Under the pieces are notes generated by a model. It was not told the origin of the DNA. It saw only the letters and a program-made list of their open reading frames with translations, and did no database searches. 64,000 bases of DNA from contig NZ_JAKLTS010000006.1 in assembly GCF_022012445.1 (NCBI RefSeq), positions 124,001 through 188,000 on the forward strand. The letters run 5' to 3'. This stretch comes from Massilia sp. TS11. Lineage in GTDB: Bacteria > Pseudomonadota > Gammaproteobacteria > Burkholderiales > Burkholderiaceae_D. The position numbers were made by a program, and so were the translations under genes. Of the stretch, positions 50,985-59,998 are shown in pieces (positions within the stretch are counted from its first letter, which is position 1; every line of letters starts with the position of its first letter).

Positions 50985-51935
50985 ATGGCGCTCGAAAACC
51001 TGATGGTTTTTACCGGCAACGCTAACCCCGCCCTCGCGGAGGGAGTCGTCAAGAATCTGGGCCTGCCTCTCGGCAAAGCCGTCGTCTCCAAGTTCTCGGA
51101 CGGCGAAGTCATGGTCGAAATCAACGAAAACGTGCGCGGCAAGGACGTGTTTGTCCTGCAGTCGACCTGCGCACCGACCAATGACAACCTGATGGAACTG
51201 ATGCTGATGGTCGATGCGCTCAAGCGCGCCTCGGCGGGCCGCATCACCGCCGCCATTCCCTACTTCGGCTATGCACGCCAGGACCGTCGTCCGCGTTCGG
51301 CCCGGGTGGCGATTTCGGCCAAGGTGGTGGCGAATATGCTGGAAGAAGCCGGCGTCGAGCGCGTGCTGATCATGGATCTGCACGCCGACCAGATCCAGGG
51401 CTTCTTCGATATCCCGGTCGACAACATCTACGCTTCGCCGATCCTGCTGGGCGACCTGCAGAAGCGTAACTACGACGATCTGCTGGTGGTCTCGCCCGAC
51501 GTCGGCGGCGTGGTGCGTGCGCGTGCCCTGGCCAAGCGTCTGAACTGCGATCTGGCCATCATCGACAAGCGCCGTCCGAAGGCGAATGTGTCGGAAGTGA
51601 TGAACATCATCGGCGAGGTCGAAGGCCGCAACTGCGTGATCATGGATGACATGGTCGACACCGCCGGCACCCTGTGCAAGGCCGCCGAAGTGCTGAAAGA
51701 GCGCGGCGCCAAGAAGGTCGTGGCCTACTGCACCCACCCGGTGCTGTCCGGCCCCGCCATCGACCGTATCAACAGTTCGCCGCTGGACGAGCTCGTGGTG
51801 ACCGACACGATTCCGCTGTCGCCCGCCGGCCAGGCCTGCAGCAAGATCCGCCAGCTGACGGCCGCGCCGCTGCTGGCCGAAACCTTCAAGCGCATCACCA
51901 AGGGCGACTCGGTGATTTCGCTGTTCGTCGACTAA
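50985..51935 (+). CDS. prs: Ribose-phosphate pyrophosphokinase
   Basis: A 316-residue enzyme making PRPP from ribose 5-phosphate and ATP, feeding purine, pyrimidine, histidine and tryptophan synthesis. The N-terminus [20 protein letters not shown], the catalytic flexible loop [16 protein letters not shown] and the PRPP-binding loop [15 protein letters not shown] are all present. A CAGGA precedes the ATG. It may be read from the tRNA-Gln promoter. Ends with a very strong terminator. Confidence 0.97.
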   Translation: MALENLMVFTGNANPALAEGVVKNLGLPLGKAVVSKFSDGEVMVEINENVRGKDVFVLQSTCAPTNDNLMELMLMVDALKRASAGRITAAIPYFGYARQDRRPRSARVAISAKVVANMLEEAGVERVLIMDLHADQIQGFFDIPVDNIYASPILLGDLQKRNYDDLLVVSPDVGGVVRARALAKRLNCDLAIIDKRRPKANVSEVMNIIGEVEGRNCVIMDDMVDTAGTLCKAAEVLKERGAKKVVAYCTHPVLSGPAIDRINSSPLDELVVTDTIPLSPAGQACSKIRQLTAAPLLAETFKRITKGDSVISLFVD

Positions 51936-51953
51936 GCGGCGGACCCAGTTTTC

Positions 51954-51987
51954 GCACACGGCGCCGGCTTGGCGCCGTGTGCTTTTT
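51954..51987 (+). terminator. Terminator of prs
   Basis: GCACACGGCGCC (51954-51965) and GGCGCCGTGTGC (51971-51982) make a perfect 12-bp stem with a 5-base loop, followed by T5. Confidence 0.93.
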
Positions 51988-52059
51988 AGCGTCGGGCGAC
52001 CCTGGTCGCGGGGAAGTCCGGCCATTAACGCCAGCAATGGCATTTTTTGGAGCTTTACA

Positions 52060-52662
52060 ATGAAAGTTATCGCCTTCCCGCGTACGCTGCAGGGGTCCGG
52101 AGCGAGCCGCCGCCTGCGCAACAGCGGTCAAACCCCGGGCATCATCTACGGTGGCACCGAAGCCCCCGTGACCATCGCCCTGGATCACAACGCCCTGTTC
52201 CACGCCCTGAAAAAAGAAGCCTTCCACTCGTCGATCCTCGACCTGGAACTGGACGGCAAGACCCAGCAAGTGCTGCTGCGTGACTTCCAGATGCACGCAT
52301 ACAAACAGCTGGTGCTGCACGTCGACTTCCAGCGCGTGGACGCCACCCACAAAGTGCACAAGAAAGTGGCCCTGCACTTCGTCAACGCTGAAGTCTCGCC
52401 GGCTGTGAAGCTGGGCGGCGCCATCATCTCGCACGTGATGAACGAACTGGACGTGTCCTGCCTGCCGGCCGACCTGCCCGAGTTCATCACCGTCGACCTG
52501 TCGAAGATGGAAGCTGGCCAGTCGATCCACGTGAACGACATCGCCCTGCCGGCCGGCGTGACCGCCGTGACCCACGGTCAGAACCTGACCCTGGCCATCG
52601 CCTCGGTGCCGGCTGGTGCCGTGGCTGCCGAAGCTGCCGAAGAAGAAGCCAAGAAGAAGTAA
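52060..52662 (+). CDS. rplY: 50S ribosomal protein L25 / general stress protein Ctc
   Basis: A 200-residue 5S rRNA-binding protein of the long (Ctc) type with N-terminal L25 domain and C-terminal TL5-like domain. The start is ATG 52060 ([33 protein letters not shown]) with GGAG upstream; an open frame back to 51979 crosses the prs terminator and is not used. The C-terminus is Ala/Glu/Lys-rich ([12 protein letters not shown]). It has its own terminator. Confidence 0.95.
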   Translation: MKVIAFPRTLQGSGASRRLRNSGQTPGIIYGGTEAPVTIALDHNALFHALKKEAFHSSILDLELDGKTQQVLLRDFQMHAYKQLVLHVDFQRVDATHKVHKKVALHFVNAEVSPAVKLGGAIISHVMNELDVSCLPADLPEFITVDLSKMEAGQSIHVNDIALPAGVTAVTHGQNLTLAIASVPAGAVAAEAAEEEAKKK

Positions 52663-52681
52663 TTCTTCTGTCGCTGACGCG

Positions 52682-52714
52682 AAAAAACCCGCCGGTCCGC
52701 CTGCGGGTTTTTTT
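52682..52714 (+). terminator. Terminator of rplY
   Basis: AAACCCGC (52685-52692) and GCGGGTTT (52703-52710) form an 8-bp stem with a 10-base loop, flanked by A-rich sequence and ending in a T7 run. Confidence 0.88.
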
Positions 52715-52737
52715 GTCCCTGCAATTCGAGGAAGAGC

Positions 52738-53322
52738 ATGCCCATTCGCCTGATCGTCGGCCTTGGCAATCCCGGGCCCGAGTATGAACTGACGCGCCAC
52801 AACGCCGGCTTCTGGCTGGTCGACAATTTCGCCAACAGCCTGCCCGGCTGCCGCCTGGCGCGTGAATCGCGTTTCAACGCCCTGGTCGCCAAGACCCAGT
52901 GGAGCGGGCGCGAGCTGTGGCTGTGCGAACCCCAGACCTATATGAACCGTTCCGGCCAGTCGGTTGGCGGTTTATGCAAATTTTTCAAGATCGCGCCAGA
53001 CGAGGTGCTGGTCGTGCATGACGAGCTCGACTTGCCGCCCGGCGCGGCCAAGCTGAAGAAGGGCGGCTCCTCGGGCGGCCACAACGGCCTGAAGGACATC
53101 ACGGCCGCGCTTGGCACCCAGGATTACTGGCGACTGCGGCTCGGCATTGGCCATCCGCGCACGCTGAATCTGAACCAGCCGGTGGCCGACTTCGTGCTGC
53201 ACCGGCCGCGCAAGGAAGAGCAGCCGCTGATCGAGCAAGCGATCGAGAAGAGCCTGCGCGTGCTACCCACCGCCATCGACGGCAAGATGGAGCAAGCGAT
53301 GATGGACCTGCACACCGCCTGA
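52738..53322 (+). CDS. pth: Peptidyl-tRNA hydrolase
   Basis: A 194-residue enzyme that recycles peptidyl-tRNA dropped from ribosomes. Conserved segments are [20 protein letters not shown] (the catalytic His in RHNAGF), [24 protein letters not shown] and [19 protein letters not shown] precedes the ATG. It follows rplY, as usual, and ends nine bases before a long compound hairpin built around a family A palindrome. Confidence 0.96.
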   Translation: MPIRLIVGLGNPGPEYELTRHNAGFWLVDNFANSLPGCRLARESRFNALVAKTQWSGRELWLCEPQTYMNRSGQSVGGLCKFFKIAPDEVLVVHDELDLPPGAAKLKKGGSSGGHNGLKDITAALGTQDYWRLRLGIGHPRTLNLNQPVADFVLHRPRKEEQPLIEQAIEKSLRVLPTAIDGKMEQAMMDLHTA

Positions 53323-53331
53323 GCCCCACGA

Positions 53332-53389
53332 AAAAAATGCCGCCCAAACAAATCGGGGTCAGACCCCATTTGTTTGGGCGGCATTTTTT
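53332..53389. repeat. Palindromic repeat family A, copy 4, embedded in a 28-bp hairpin
   Basis: The single core GGGGTCAGACCCC (53355-53367) is flanked by 22-base arms (53332-53353 and 53368-53389) that are exact reverse complements, from A6-TGCCGCC outward to ...GGCGGCA-T6. With one bulged C the whole forms a 28-bp stem ending in T6 on both strands, an evident bidirectional terminator for the convergent pth and transglutaminase-like genes. Confidence 0.9.
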
Positions 53390-53394
53390 ATCCC

Positions 53395-53513
53395 GGGGTC
53401 AGGTCCGGCAATCGGACATCTGCGAACTTTTCAGAGACTTCATGGTCGACGGCGACACGCGACTGCGGGCGCGCGTCGAAGTTCCTGCATGTCCGATTGC
53501 CGGACCTGACCCC
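53395..53513. repeat. Inverted-repeat element family B, copy 2
   Basis: Perfect 25-base arms (53395-53419 and 53489-53513) enclose 69 bases, the same interior length as copy 1 at 42239. Each arm carries GTCCG-GCAAT-CGGAC. The interior keeps CGAACTT near the left arm, TGGTCG in the middle and GAAGTTC near the right arm; otherwise it has diverged from copy 1. It begins five bases after the family A hairpin and ends eight bases before the transglutaminase-like stop. Confidence 0.87.
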
Positions 53514-53521
53514 GTTCCGGA

Positions 53522-55336
53522 TTAGCGGATGAGGATGGGGCTGCGCAGGTCGCGCTGCATCTGGGCCAGGATGACGCCCATGCGCCGGTAGTCGGCGGGG
53601 GTGCAGACCAGGCCGCTATGGCGGAATTGGGCGCTGCGCGCGATCTCCACGGTCCGCCCGTGCTGGCGGTAGGTGGCGCGGTAGTCCCATTCTTTGTCGT
53701 ACAGGCGCAGCGGCGGCGGCAGCGCCAGCACGCGCGCTCCCGGTGGCAGGGTGATGGCGATGCGCTCGCTGGCGTCGACCGGCGGGCAGACGAAGTCCTG
53801 GCGCCGCTCGGGCTCGCGCGCCATACCGGCGATGCTGTCGGCCAGCCCGCCCCAGAACGGATAGGTGGTCGGCAGCATGCTGGGGCCGGGGCGGCGCAGC
53901 AGGCCTTCGCTCTGGCCGGCGATGCGCAGCGTGTAGGCCTGGCCGTCGGGCGCGCGGCGCGCTTCCTCGAGCTGGCCCTGGCCGCGCTGGCCGATCCCGC
54001 GCAGCCAGCGCTGCACCAGCGGGCGGCTGGTGTCGGCGCGGGCGTCGCGCAGCAGCTGGTCGAAGGTTTCGGCCGCCGCGCCTTCGGTGCGCCGTTCGAG
54101 CTGGAACTGGCCGTCGCCGTTGGCGCGCAGCGTGTAGCGCAGCGCGCTGTGATTGCGCTCGCGCTGGGTGGCGGGCGTGCGCGCCTGCTGGCCGCTGGCC
54201 ACCAGCAGCACCGGCTTGTCGAGCACATTCACGGGCAGGTAGCCGGCGGCGATGCTGGCGGCCGTGGGGTCGAGGTACAGGTCGAGACTCGGCACATAGG
54301 TGATCACGTGATTGAGGATGCCGAGCGTGGGCACGCCGGGCAGGCGGTAGGCATTGTCGGCGTTGACCAGGGCGGCGCTGCTGTCGATGCCGATCGCCGT
54401 CAACAGGGCCTGCAGCAGCACGCTGTGGTCTTTGCAGTCGCCGTAGCCCTGGGCCAGCACGCTGGCGGCGCTGTGCGGCACCACGCTGCCGGTGCCGACA
54501 TGGCTGGCCACGTAGCGGATATGGGTGCGCACCCAGTCGGACAGGGTGAGCACGCGCTGGCGCGGCGTCGGCAGGTCGGCGCTGAGTGTCTGCGCCAGCT
54601 GGCGGATCGCGTCGTCGGGCTGCGCGGCCGCGTCGGCCCGGGCGCCATACGCGCGGGCGAACGCGGCATAGCTGGGGAAGGTGGAGACGGCCAGGCGCGC
54701 GCCCTGGTCATAGGGGCTGACGGCGTCGGCCTCGCGCCGCCCGCTGGCGCCGGGCAGGTTGGTCCACTGGTAGCGCAGCCGGCCCGGCGCGCTGTCGATC
54801 GCTTCGGCCACGAAGCCGACGGCGTCGGCCTGCAGCGGCAGGCTGGCCGGCAGGTCGTAGATCAGGCGCAGCACGGCCGCGCCCTGCACCGGTCCGGCCG
54901 TCAGGTCCTCGAAGTGGCCGGGGAACAGCGGCGTGTGGCGCCGGATCGTGTAGCGCACATCGATGCGGTCGCCCGGCGCCAGCGCGGGAAAGACCACGGT
55001 GATCTGGCGGATGTCATGGAACAGCGGCCCTTCGCTGGCCGCCGGCTGCTCGTGGATCGCCTCGGGCAGCACGGGCAGGCTGCGTCCATCGGCCTTGTGG
55101 GTCCAGGCCTGCAGCGCGCTCACGCGCTCGAGGCCGTGCTTGTAGCTGATCGTGTACTGGCCGTAGTCGCTCAGCGCGCCGGTGGCCGGCACCTGCGCCG
55201 CCAGTTCCACACTGAGGCTGTAGGCGCCGTCGGGATCGACCACGAAGTGCTGGGTGCAGCGGTCGGGCGCAGTGAGCTCACCCTGGGCGCGGGCCAGACC
55301 GAGGACGAGCACGAGCAGCAGCAGGCAGTGGCGCAT
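53522..55336 (-). CDS. Exported DUF3857/transglutaminase-like protein
   Basis: A 604-residue periplasmic or surface protein. Start ATG 55336 with GGAGGA upstream and a signal peptide ending near LARAQG. The N-terminal region (about residues 25-240) looks like DUF3857 (ITVVFPALAPGDRIDVRYTI, a typical segment). The transglutaminase core has Cys301 in GYGDCKDHSVLL, His in ILNHVITYV and Asp in LYLDPTAAS, a complete catalytic triad. Proteins of this type are often peptidases or cross-linkers of unknown substrate. Convergent with pth, divergent from the patatin gene. Confidence 0.87.
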   Translation of the reverse strand: MRHCLLLLVLVLGLARAQGELTAPDRCTQHFVVDPDGAYSLSVELAAQVPATGALSDYGQYTISYKHGLERVSALQAWTHKADGRSLPVLPEAIHEQPAASEGPLFHDIRQITVVFPALAPGDRIDVRYTIRRHTPLFPGHFEDLTAGPVQGAAVLRLIYDLPASLPLQADAVGFVAEAIDSAPGRLRYQWTNLPGASGRREADAVSPYDQGARLAVSTFPSYAAFARAYGARADAAAQPDDAIRQLAQTLSADLPTPRQRVLTLSDWVRTHIRYVASHVGTGSVVPHSAASVLAQGYGDCKDHSVLLQALLTAIGIDSSAALVNADNAYRLPGVPTLGILNHVITYVPSLDLYLDPTAASIAAGYLPVNVLDKPVLLVASGQQARTPATQRERNHSALRYTLRANGDGQFQLERRTEGAAAETFDQLLRDARADTSRPLVQRWLRGIGQRGQGQLEEARRAPDGQAYTLRIAGQSEGLLRRPGPSMLPTTYPFWGGLADSIAGMAREPERRQDFVCPPVDASERIAITLPPGARVLALPPPLRLYDKEWDYRATYRQHGRTVEIARSAQFRHSGLVCTPADYRRMGVILAQMQRDLRSPILIR

Positions 55337-55391
55337 AGTTTCCTCCGGGATAGACAGCAGGCTGCCCATGCTAGTCGTGACGGGGCGCGCC

Positions 55392-55420
55392 GCATTGCGT
55401 GTTCGCAAATGCGGCATAAT
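55392..55420. promoter_or_regulatory. Imperfect palindrome and -10 candidate upstream of the patatin gene
   Basis: TTGCG-TGTT-CGCAA (55395-55408) is an inverted repeat, extended by GCA and ATGC on the outside. CATAAT at 55415-55420 could be a -10 for the patatin gene starting at 55428. That leaves almost no leader, so the assignment is weak; an operator role is only a possibility. Confidence 0.3.
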
Positions 55421-55427
55421 CGCGCCC

Positions 55428-56501
55428 ATGCATGCACTCGATTTCTACGCTGGCCCGCGCGCGCTGGCGCGTCTGCGCGAACACGGTCTGCGCGCCGCCG
55501 ATGTGGCGGTGATTCCGGCCGCCGCCGGCGGTCCCAAGGGCCTGATCTTCCGCGCGCTCGATCAATACCTGTTCGGCCAATGGCTGGCGGGCGCGCCGCG
55601 CGTGCGCACCCTGATCGGCGCCTCGATCGGCGCCTGGCGCATGGCCGCCGCCTGCCAGCGCGATCCGCACGAGGCCTTTGCGCGCCTGGCCCGCCTGTAT
55701 GTCGGCCAGCGCTACACGGCCAAGCCGGACAAGGCCGAAATCGACCGGGTGCTGGCGCCGATCATGGCCGAACTGGTCGATGGCCAGGCCGAGGCGATGC
55801 TGGCCCACCCCTTCAACCGCCTGCACGTGCTGGCCGCGCGCGGGCGCGGTCTGCTGGCCGATCCGACTAGCGATGGCGCCGAGCTGCGCGCCTTTGCTGC
55901 CGCTGCAGGCGCCAATCTGCTCGGGCGGGCGCGCCTGGCGGGCCTGATGGAGCGCGTGTTCCTGTCCGACCCGCGCGACCAGGCAGCCTGGCTGCATCAG
56001 CCCTTCGACGCCTTCACCCAGCACGTGGCGGCACTGACGCCGCAGAATGTGATGCGCGCGCTGCTCGCGTCGGGCACGCTGCCGACGGTGATGCAGGCCG
56101 TGCGCGACCTGCCCGGCGCGCCGGCCGGTACCTACTGGGACGGCGGCATGATCGACTACCACCTGGCCTATCCCTACCAGCGCCTGCCCGCGGGCGAGCT
56201 GGTGCTCTACCCGCACTTCATGGCGCGCGTCACGCCGGGCTGGCTGGACAAAGCCCTGCCATGGCGGCGCGCCCACCCGGACTGGCTGTCGAACGTGCTG
56301 CTGGTGGCACCCTCGACGGACTTCATCCGCAGCCTGCCGCGCGCCAAGCTGCCCGACCGCGCCGACTTTCCCCACTATGGCCTCGACCACGCGGCCCGCA
56401 TGCGCGCCTGGAACCGGGCGATGGACGAAGCGGAGCGTCTGCGCGACGACTTTGCCGCCTTCGCCGAACGCTCCGATCTGGCGCGCGTGCGCCCGCTGTG
56501 A
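55428..56501 (+). CDS. Patatin-like phospholipase
   Basis: A 357-residue predicted lipid acyl hydrolase with a Ser-Asp dyad. The oxyanion-hole stretch is AAAGGPKGL, the nucleophile Ser66 is in IGASIGAWR and the Asp in YWDGGMIDYH, the three patatin hallmarks. No signal peptide, so cytoplasmic or membrane-associated. Start ATG 55428; a longer frame upstream crosses the divergent gene and has no support. It stands alone, 72 bases before ychF. Confidence 0.88.
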   Translation: MHALDFYAGPRALARLREHGLRAADVAVIPAAAGGPKGLIFRALDQYLFGQWLAGAPRVRTLIGASIGAWRMAAACQRDPHEAFARLARLYVGQRYTAKPDKAEIDRVLAPIMAELVDGQAEAMLAHPFNRLHVLAARGRGLLADPTSDGAELRAFAAAAGANLLGRARLAGLMERVFLSDPRDQAAWLHQPFDAFTQHVAALTPQNVMRALLASGTLPTVMQAVRDLPGAPAGTYWDGGMIDYHLAYPYQRLPAGELVLYPHFMARVTPGWLDKALPWRRAHPDWLSNVLLVAPSTDFIRSLPRAKLPDRADFPHYGLDHAARMRAWNRAMDEAERLRDDFAAFAERSDLARVRPL

Positions 56502-56573
56502 GGCAAAAGCGCGGCTGCGGCGGTCGGCTGCGGTACAATACCCGGTTTATCGCATCCCCCTGAAAGCCACACC

Positions 56574-57665
56574 ATGAGCCTGAAATGCGGCATCGTTGGT
56601 CTGCCCAATGTCGGCAAGTCCACCCTGTTCAACGCCCTGACCAAGGCCGGCATCCCGGCCGAGAACTACCCCTTCTGCACCATCGAGCCGAACGTCGGCG
56701 TGGTGGAAGTGCCGGACCCGCGCCTGAAGCAGCTGGCCGACATCATCAAGCCGGAGCGCATCGTCCCGGCCATCGTGGAATTCGTCGACATCGCCGGCCT
56801 GGTGGCGGGCGCCTCGAATGGCGAAGGCCTGGGTAACCAGTTCCTCGCCCACATCCGCGAAACCGACGCCGTGGTCAACGTGGTGCGCTGCTTCGAGGAC
56901 GACAATGTGGTCCACGTGGCTGGCAAGGTCAGCCCGCTGGACGACATCGCCGTGATCCAGACCGAACTCTGTCTGGCCGACCTGGGCACGGTCGAAAAGA
57001 CCATCCAGCGCGAGATCAAGAAGGCCCGTTCGGGCGACAAGGAAGCGGCCAAGCTGGTCGCCCTGCTCGAACGCCTGGTGCCGCAGCTGAACGAAGCCAA
57101 GCCGGTGCGCGCACTTGGCCTGACGCCGGAAGAGATGGTGCTGATCAAGCCGCTGTGCCTGATCACCGCCAAGCCGGCCATGTATGTGGCCAATGTGTCG
57201 GAAAGCGGCTTCACCAACAACCCGCTGCTCGACCAGCTGAGCGCCTACGCGGCCGAGCAGAACGCCCCGATCGTGGCCATCTGCGCCGCCATCGAAGCCG
57301 AAATCGCCGATCTCGACGAAGGAGACAAGGCCGCCTTCCTGGAAGACCTGGGCATGGAAGAGCCGGGCTTGGACCGCCTGATCCGCGCGGCCTTCAAGCT
57401 GCTTGGCCTGCAGACCTACTTCACCGCCGGCGTGAAGGAAGTGCGCGCCTGGACCATCCACATCGGCGACACCGCCCCGCAGGCGGCCGGCGTGATCCAC
57501 ACCGACTTTGAGCGTGGCTTCATCCGCGCCCAGACCATCGCCTTCGACGACTTCATCACCTACAAGGGCGAAACCGGCGCCAAGGAAGCCGGCAAGATGC
57601 GCGCGGAAGGCAAGGAGTACGTGGTCAAGGATGGCGACGTGCTGAACTTCCTGTTCAACGTCTGA
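56574..57665 (+). CDS. ychF: Ribosome-binding ATPase YchF
   Basis: A 363-residue Obg-family P-loop protein that prefers ATP and binds ribosomes; it affects translation and oxidative stress response. G1 is [15 protein letters not shown]3 [12 protein letters not shown], and a coiled-coil insertion follows. The C-terminal TGS domain includes [17 protein letters not shown]. It follows pth in many proteobacteria; here the transglutaminase-like and patatin genes and repeats separate them. Confidence 0.97.
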   Translation: MSLKCGIVGLPNVGKSTLFNALTKAGIPAENYPFCTIEPNVGVVEVPDPRLKQLADIIKPERIVPAIVEFVDIAGLVAGASNGEGLGNQFLAHIRETDAVVNVVRCFEDDNVVHVAGKVSPLDDIAVIQTELCLADLGTVEKTIQREIKKARSGDKEAAKLVALLERLVPQLNEAKPVRALGLTPEEMVLIKPLCLITAKPAMYVANVSESGFTNNPLLDQLSAYAAEQNAPIVAICAAIEAEIADLDEGDKAAFLEDLGMEEPGLDRLIRAAFKLLGLQTYFTAGVKEVRAWTIHIGDTAPQAAGVIHTDFERGFIRAQTIAFDDFITYKGETGAKEAGKMRAEGKEYVVKDGDVLNFLFNV

Positions 57666-57689
57666 CGGTGTCACCGCCGCGACCCGCCA

Positions 57690-57718
57690 AGCCCCGTCCC
57701 GCACGGGGCTTTTTATTT
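57690..57718 (+). terminator. Terminator of ychF
   Basis: AGCCCCGT (57690-57697) and ACGGGGCT (57703-57710) form an 8-bp stem with a 5-base loop, followed by TTTTATTT. Confidence 0.9.
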
Positions 57719-57804
57719 GTGGCGGCGTGTCGAAATCGGGCCGGCTGGCGCGTCATCGAGGTGAGGCGCGGATGGCCGCGTCCCACCAGCTCAAGGAGAA
57801 AGCG

Positions 57805-58158
57805 ATGCACTACTCGATCATGATCCATGAAACCGAAGCCGGTTTCGCCGCCCGCCACGACCCGGCCCAGGCTGACGCTTACTGGAGCGGCACCATGGCC
57901 TATCTGCAGGCGCTGAAGGAGGCCGGCATCTTCGTCGCGGGCGCGGGTCTGCAGCCGCCGGCCAGCGCCACCACCATCCGCTTCAGCGACGGCCGCCCGC
58001 AGGTGCAGGATGGTCCGTTCGCCGACACCAAGGAGCAGCTGGGCGGCTTCTTCATCATCAGCGTGCCCGATCTCGATCAGGCGCTCGACTGGGCGGCGCG
58101 CTTTCCGCAGCGCCCCGGCGTGGTGGTGGAAGTGCGGCCCAACCTGGCGCACGACTGA
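57805..58158 (+). CDS. YCII-related DGPF-domain protein
   Basis: A 117-residue cytoplasmic protein starting MHYSIMIHETEAGFAARHD (ATG 57805, AAGGAG upstream). It contains the DGPF signature in QDGPFADTKEQLGGFFII and the C-terminal WAARFPQRPGVVVEVRP. DGPF proteins are small dimeric barrels of unknown activity that are typically encoded beside ECF sigma factors with C-terminal extensions. Its stop overlaps the sigma factor start (TGATG), so the two are made together. Confidence 0.88.
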   Translation: MHYSIMIHETEAGFAARHDPAQADAYWSGTMAYLQALKEAGIFVAGAGLQPPASATTIRFSDGRPQVQDGPFADTKEQLGGFFIISVPDLDQALDWAARFPQRPGVVVEVRPNLAHD

Positions 58159-59393
58159 TGGCGGACGCGGTCGCGCTGGCGGTGGAACAGGCGGCGCGCA
58201 CCGCCTGCCGCCGGCTGGTGGCCTACCTGGCCGCGCGCAGCGGGCATGTGGCGGCGGCCGAGGATGCGCTGGCCGATGCTTTCTGCGCCGCCCTCGAAGC
58301 CTGGCCGCGCAGCGGCGTGCCGCAGGTGCCCGAGGCCTGGCTGCTGACGGCCGCGCGACGGCGCCTGATCGATGCGCAGCGCCACCACGCCGTGCGCGAT
58401 GCCGCCGCTCCGGGTCTGCTGGCGATTGCCGATGCGGCCCTGGCGCTTAGCCAGGAGGATACGGCCTTTCCCGACGAGCGTCTGAAGCTGATGTTCGTTT
58501 GCGCCCATCCGGCCATCGATGCGGCCGCGCGCACACCGCTGATGCTGCAGGTGGTGCTCGGGGTGGATGCGGCGGCCATCGCCTCGGCCTTCGTGCTCAA
58601 GCCGGCCGCGATGGGCCAGCGTCTGGCGCGCGCCAAGGCCAAGATCCGCGATGCCGCGATTCCGTATGCGCTGCCGGACCTGCGCGAGCTGCCGTCGCGC
58701 CTGGACGCGGTGCTGCAGGCGGTCTACGGCGCCTACGGCATGGGCTGGGACGCGCTGCCCGGCGCCGATCCGTTTGTACGCGGTCTGGCGCAGTCCGCGC
58801 TGGAGCTGGGTGCGTTGCTTGAACAATGGCTGCCCGCGGAACCCGAGGCAAAAGGCCTGCTGGCCCTGATGCTGCACTGTGAAGCGCGCCGCCCGGCGCG
58901 GCGCGATGCCGGGGGCGCCTACGTGCCGCTGTCGGCGCAGGACCCGGCGCATTGGAATGCGGAGCGGATGGCGCAGGCCGACCACCTGCTGGCTGCAGCG
59001 GCAGGTCAGCGCCGCCTTGGCCGCTTTCAGCTGGAAGCGGCGATCCAGTCGGTGCATGCGCGCCGCGCCGTCACTGGCAGTACCGACTGGGTCAGCATCG
59101 CGGCCTTGTACGACGGGCTGATTCAGCAGGCGCCGACGCTCGGCGTGGCGGTGGCGCGCGCGGCCGCCTGGGCACAGGTCAGCGGGCCGCAGGCCGGGCT
59201 GGCGCTGCTGGCGGCGCTGGCGCCTGAGTCGGTGCGCAGCTATCAGCCGTATTGGGCGCTGGCCGGTGAACTGCGCGCCGCACTGGGCGACGCGGCGCTG
59301 GCGGCCGAAGCCTGGCGGCGGGCGATTGCCTTGTGCGTCGATCCGGCTGCGCGCGCCTTCCTGCAGCAGCGGCTGGACGCTCTGGCGATTTAA
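58158..59393 (+). CDS. ECF sigma factor with long C-terminal TPR-like extension (ECF42 type)
   Basis: A 411-residue sigma factor. Region 2 corresponds to AVEQAARTACRRLVAYLAAR through VPEAWLLTAARRRLIDAQR, and region 4 to TPLMLQVVLGVDAAAIASAF with AAMGQRLARAKAKIRDA. Region 4 is followed by about 220 residues of helical, TPR-like sequence (WVSIAALYDGLIQQAPTLGV). This layout plus the overlapping DGPF gene fits ECF group 42, in which the extension rather than an anti-sigma factor is thought to control activity. No anti-sigma gene is present. Its stop overlaps the convergent tetR stop. Confidence 0.88.
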   Translation: MADAVALAVEQAARTACRRLVAYLAARSGHVAAAEDALADAFCAALEAWPRSGVPQVPEAWLLTAARRRLIDAQRHHAVRDAAAPGLLAIADAALALSQEDTAFPDERLKLMFVCAHPAIDAAARTPLMLQVVLGVDAAAIASAFVLKPAAMGQRLARAKAKIRDAAIPYALPDLRELPSRLDAVLQAVYGAYGMGWDALPGADPFVRGLAQSALELGALLEQWLPAEPEAKGLLALMLHCEARRPARRDAGGAYVPLSAQDPAHWNAERMAQADHLLAAAAGQRRLGRFQLEAAIQSVHARRAVTGSTDWVSIAALYDGLIQQAPTLGVAVARAAAWAQVSGPQAGLALLAALAPESVRSYQPYWALAGELRAALGDAALAAEAWRRAIALCVDPAARAFLQQRLDALAI

Positions 59394-59983
59394 TCGGCGC
59401 TGCCGCTCGGGCGGGCAAACAGGTCGACGGCCTGTTTCAGGCGTGACTGCAGGCGTGCGCGATCGCGGTTGCTGACCCACTGCATGCAGACCAGGAACCA
59501 GATATTGGCGAAGGCATCGGCCAGGAAGTCGGCATCGGCGCGGCGGTCGACGTCGCCCAGGGTCTGGGCGGCGGCAAACAGCTCGCGCAGCGAGCGCCGG
59601 ATCGAGGGCTGGTCCGGGTCGGGCGTGCCGGAGTAGTCGGCCTGACCCTGAATGTGGCGGAACAGGGTGCCCGCCAGGTCGGGATTGGCGCTCAGCCAGG
59701 CGATGCTTTCGCGGTTGAATTTGTTCAGGGCCGTGCGCAGCTCGCCGGCGGCCTTCAGGCGCGGCACGGCGGCCAGCAGGTCGCCCAGCTGCACACGCGC
59801 GGCCGCCGTGGCCAGCGCGTCCTTGCTCTGGAAGTGGCCGTACACGGTCGCGCGCGCGACGCCCGAACGTTCGACCACATCGGACATGGTGGTGGTCTCA
59901 AAACCCAGGCTGCCAAAACAGTCGATGGCGGCAGCCAGGATGCGTTCGCGGATTTCGGTGCTTCTGCCAGGTGGACGGCCCAT
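59390..59983 (-). CDS. TetR-family transcriptional regulator
   Basis: A 197-residue repressor. The N-terminal helix-turn-helix region runs through RERILAAAIDCFGSLGFETT and DVVERSGVARATVYGHFQSK. The C-terminal ligand domain is of the type found with AefR-like regulators (TLFRHIQGQADYSG is similar in style; tentative). It is 15 bases downstream of the hydrolase gene on the same strand, so it is read from the promoter that carries operator 1 and probably regulates itself. A second, near-identical operator lies at 62637. Confidence 0.9.
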   Translation of the reverse strand: MGRPPGRSTEIRERILAAAIDCFGSLGFETTTMSDVVERSGVARATVYGHFQSKDALATAAARVQLGDLLAAVPRLKAAGELRTALNKFNRESIAWLSANPDLAGTLFRHIQGQADYSGTPDPDQPSIRRSLRELFAAAQTLGDVDRRADADFLADAFANIWFLVCMQWVSNRDRARLQSRLKQAVDLFARPSGSAD

Positions 59984-59998
59984 AGCGATTCCAGATTG

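Noticed and set aside
53337..53525. A small open frame running through both repeats at the pth junction, and other short MGSDP-type frames near 5.3, 8.9 and 26.7 kb
   Set aside because: They are translations of the palindromic repeats themselves; the same peptide recurs because the DNA recurs, not because it is a gene.
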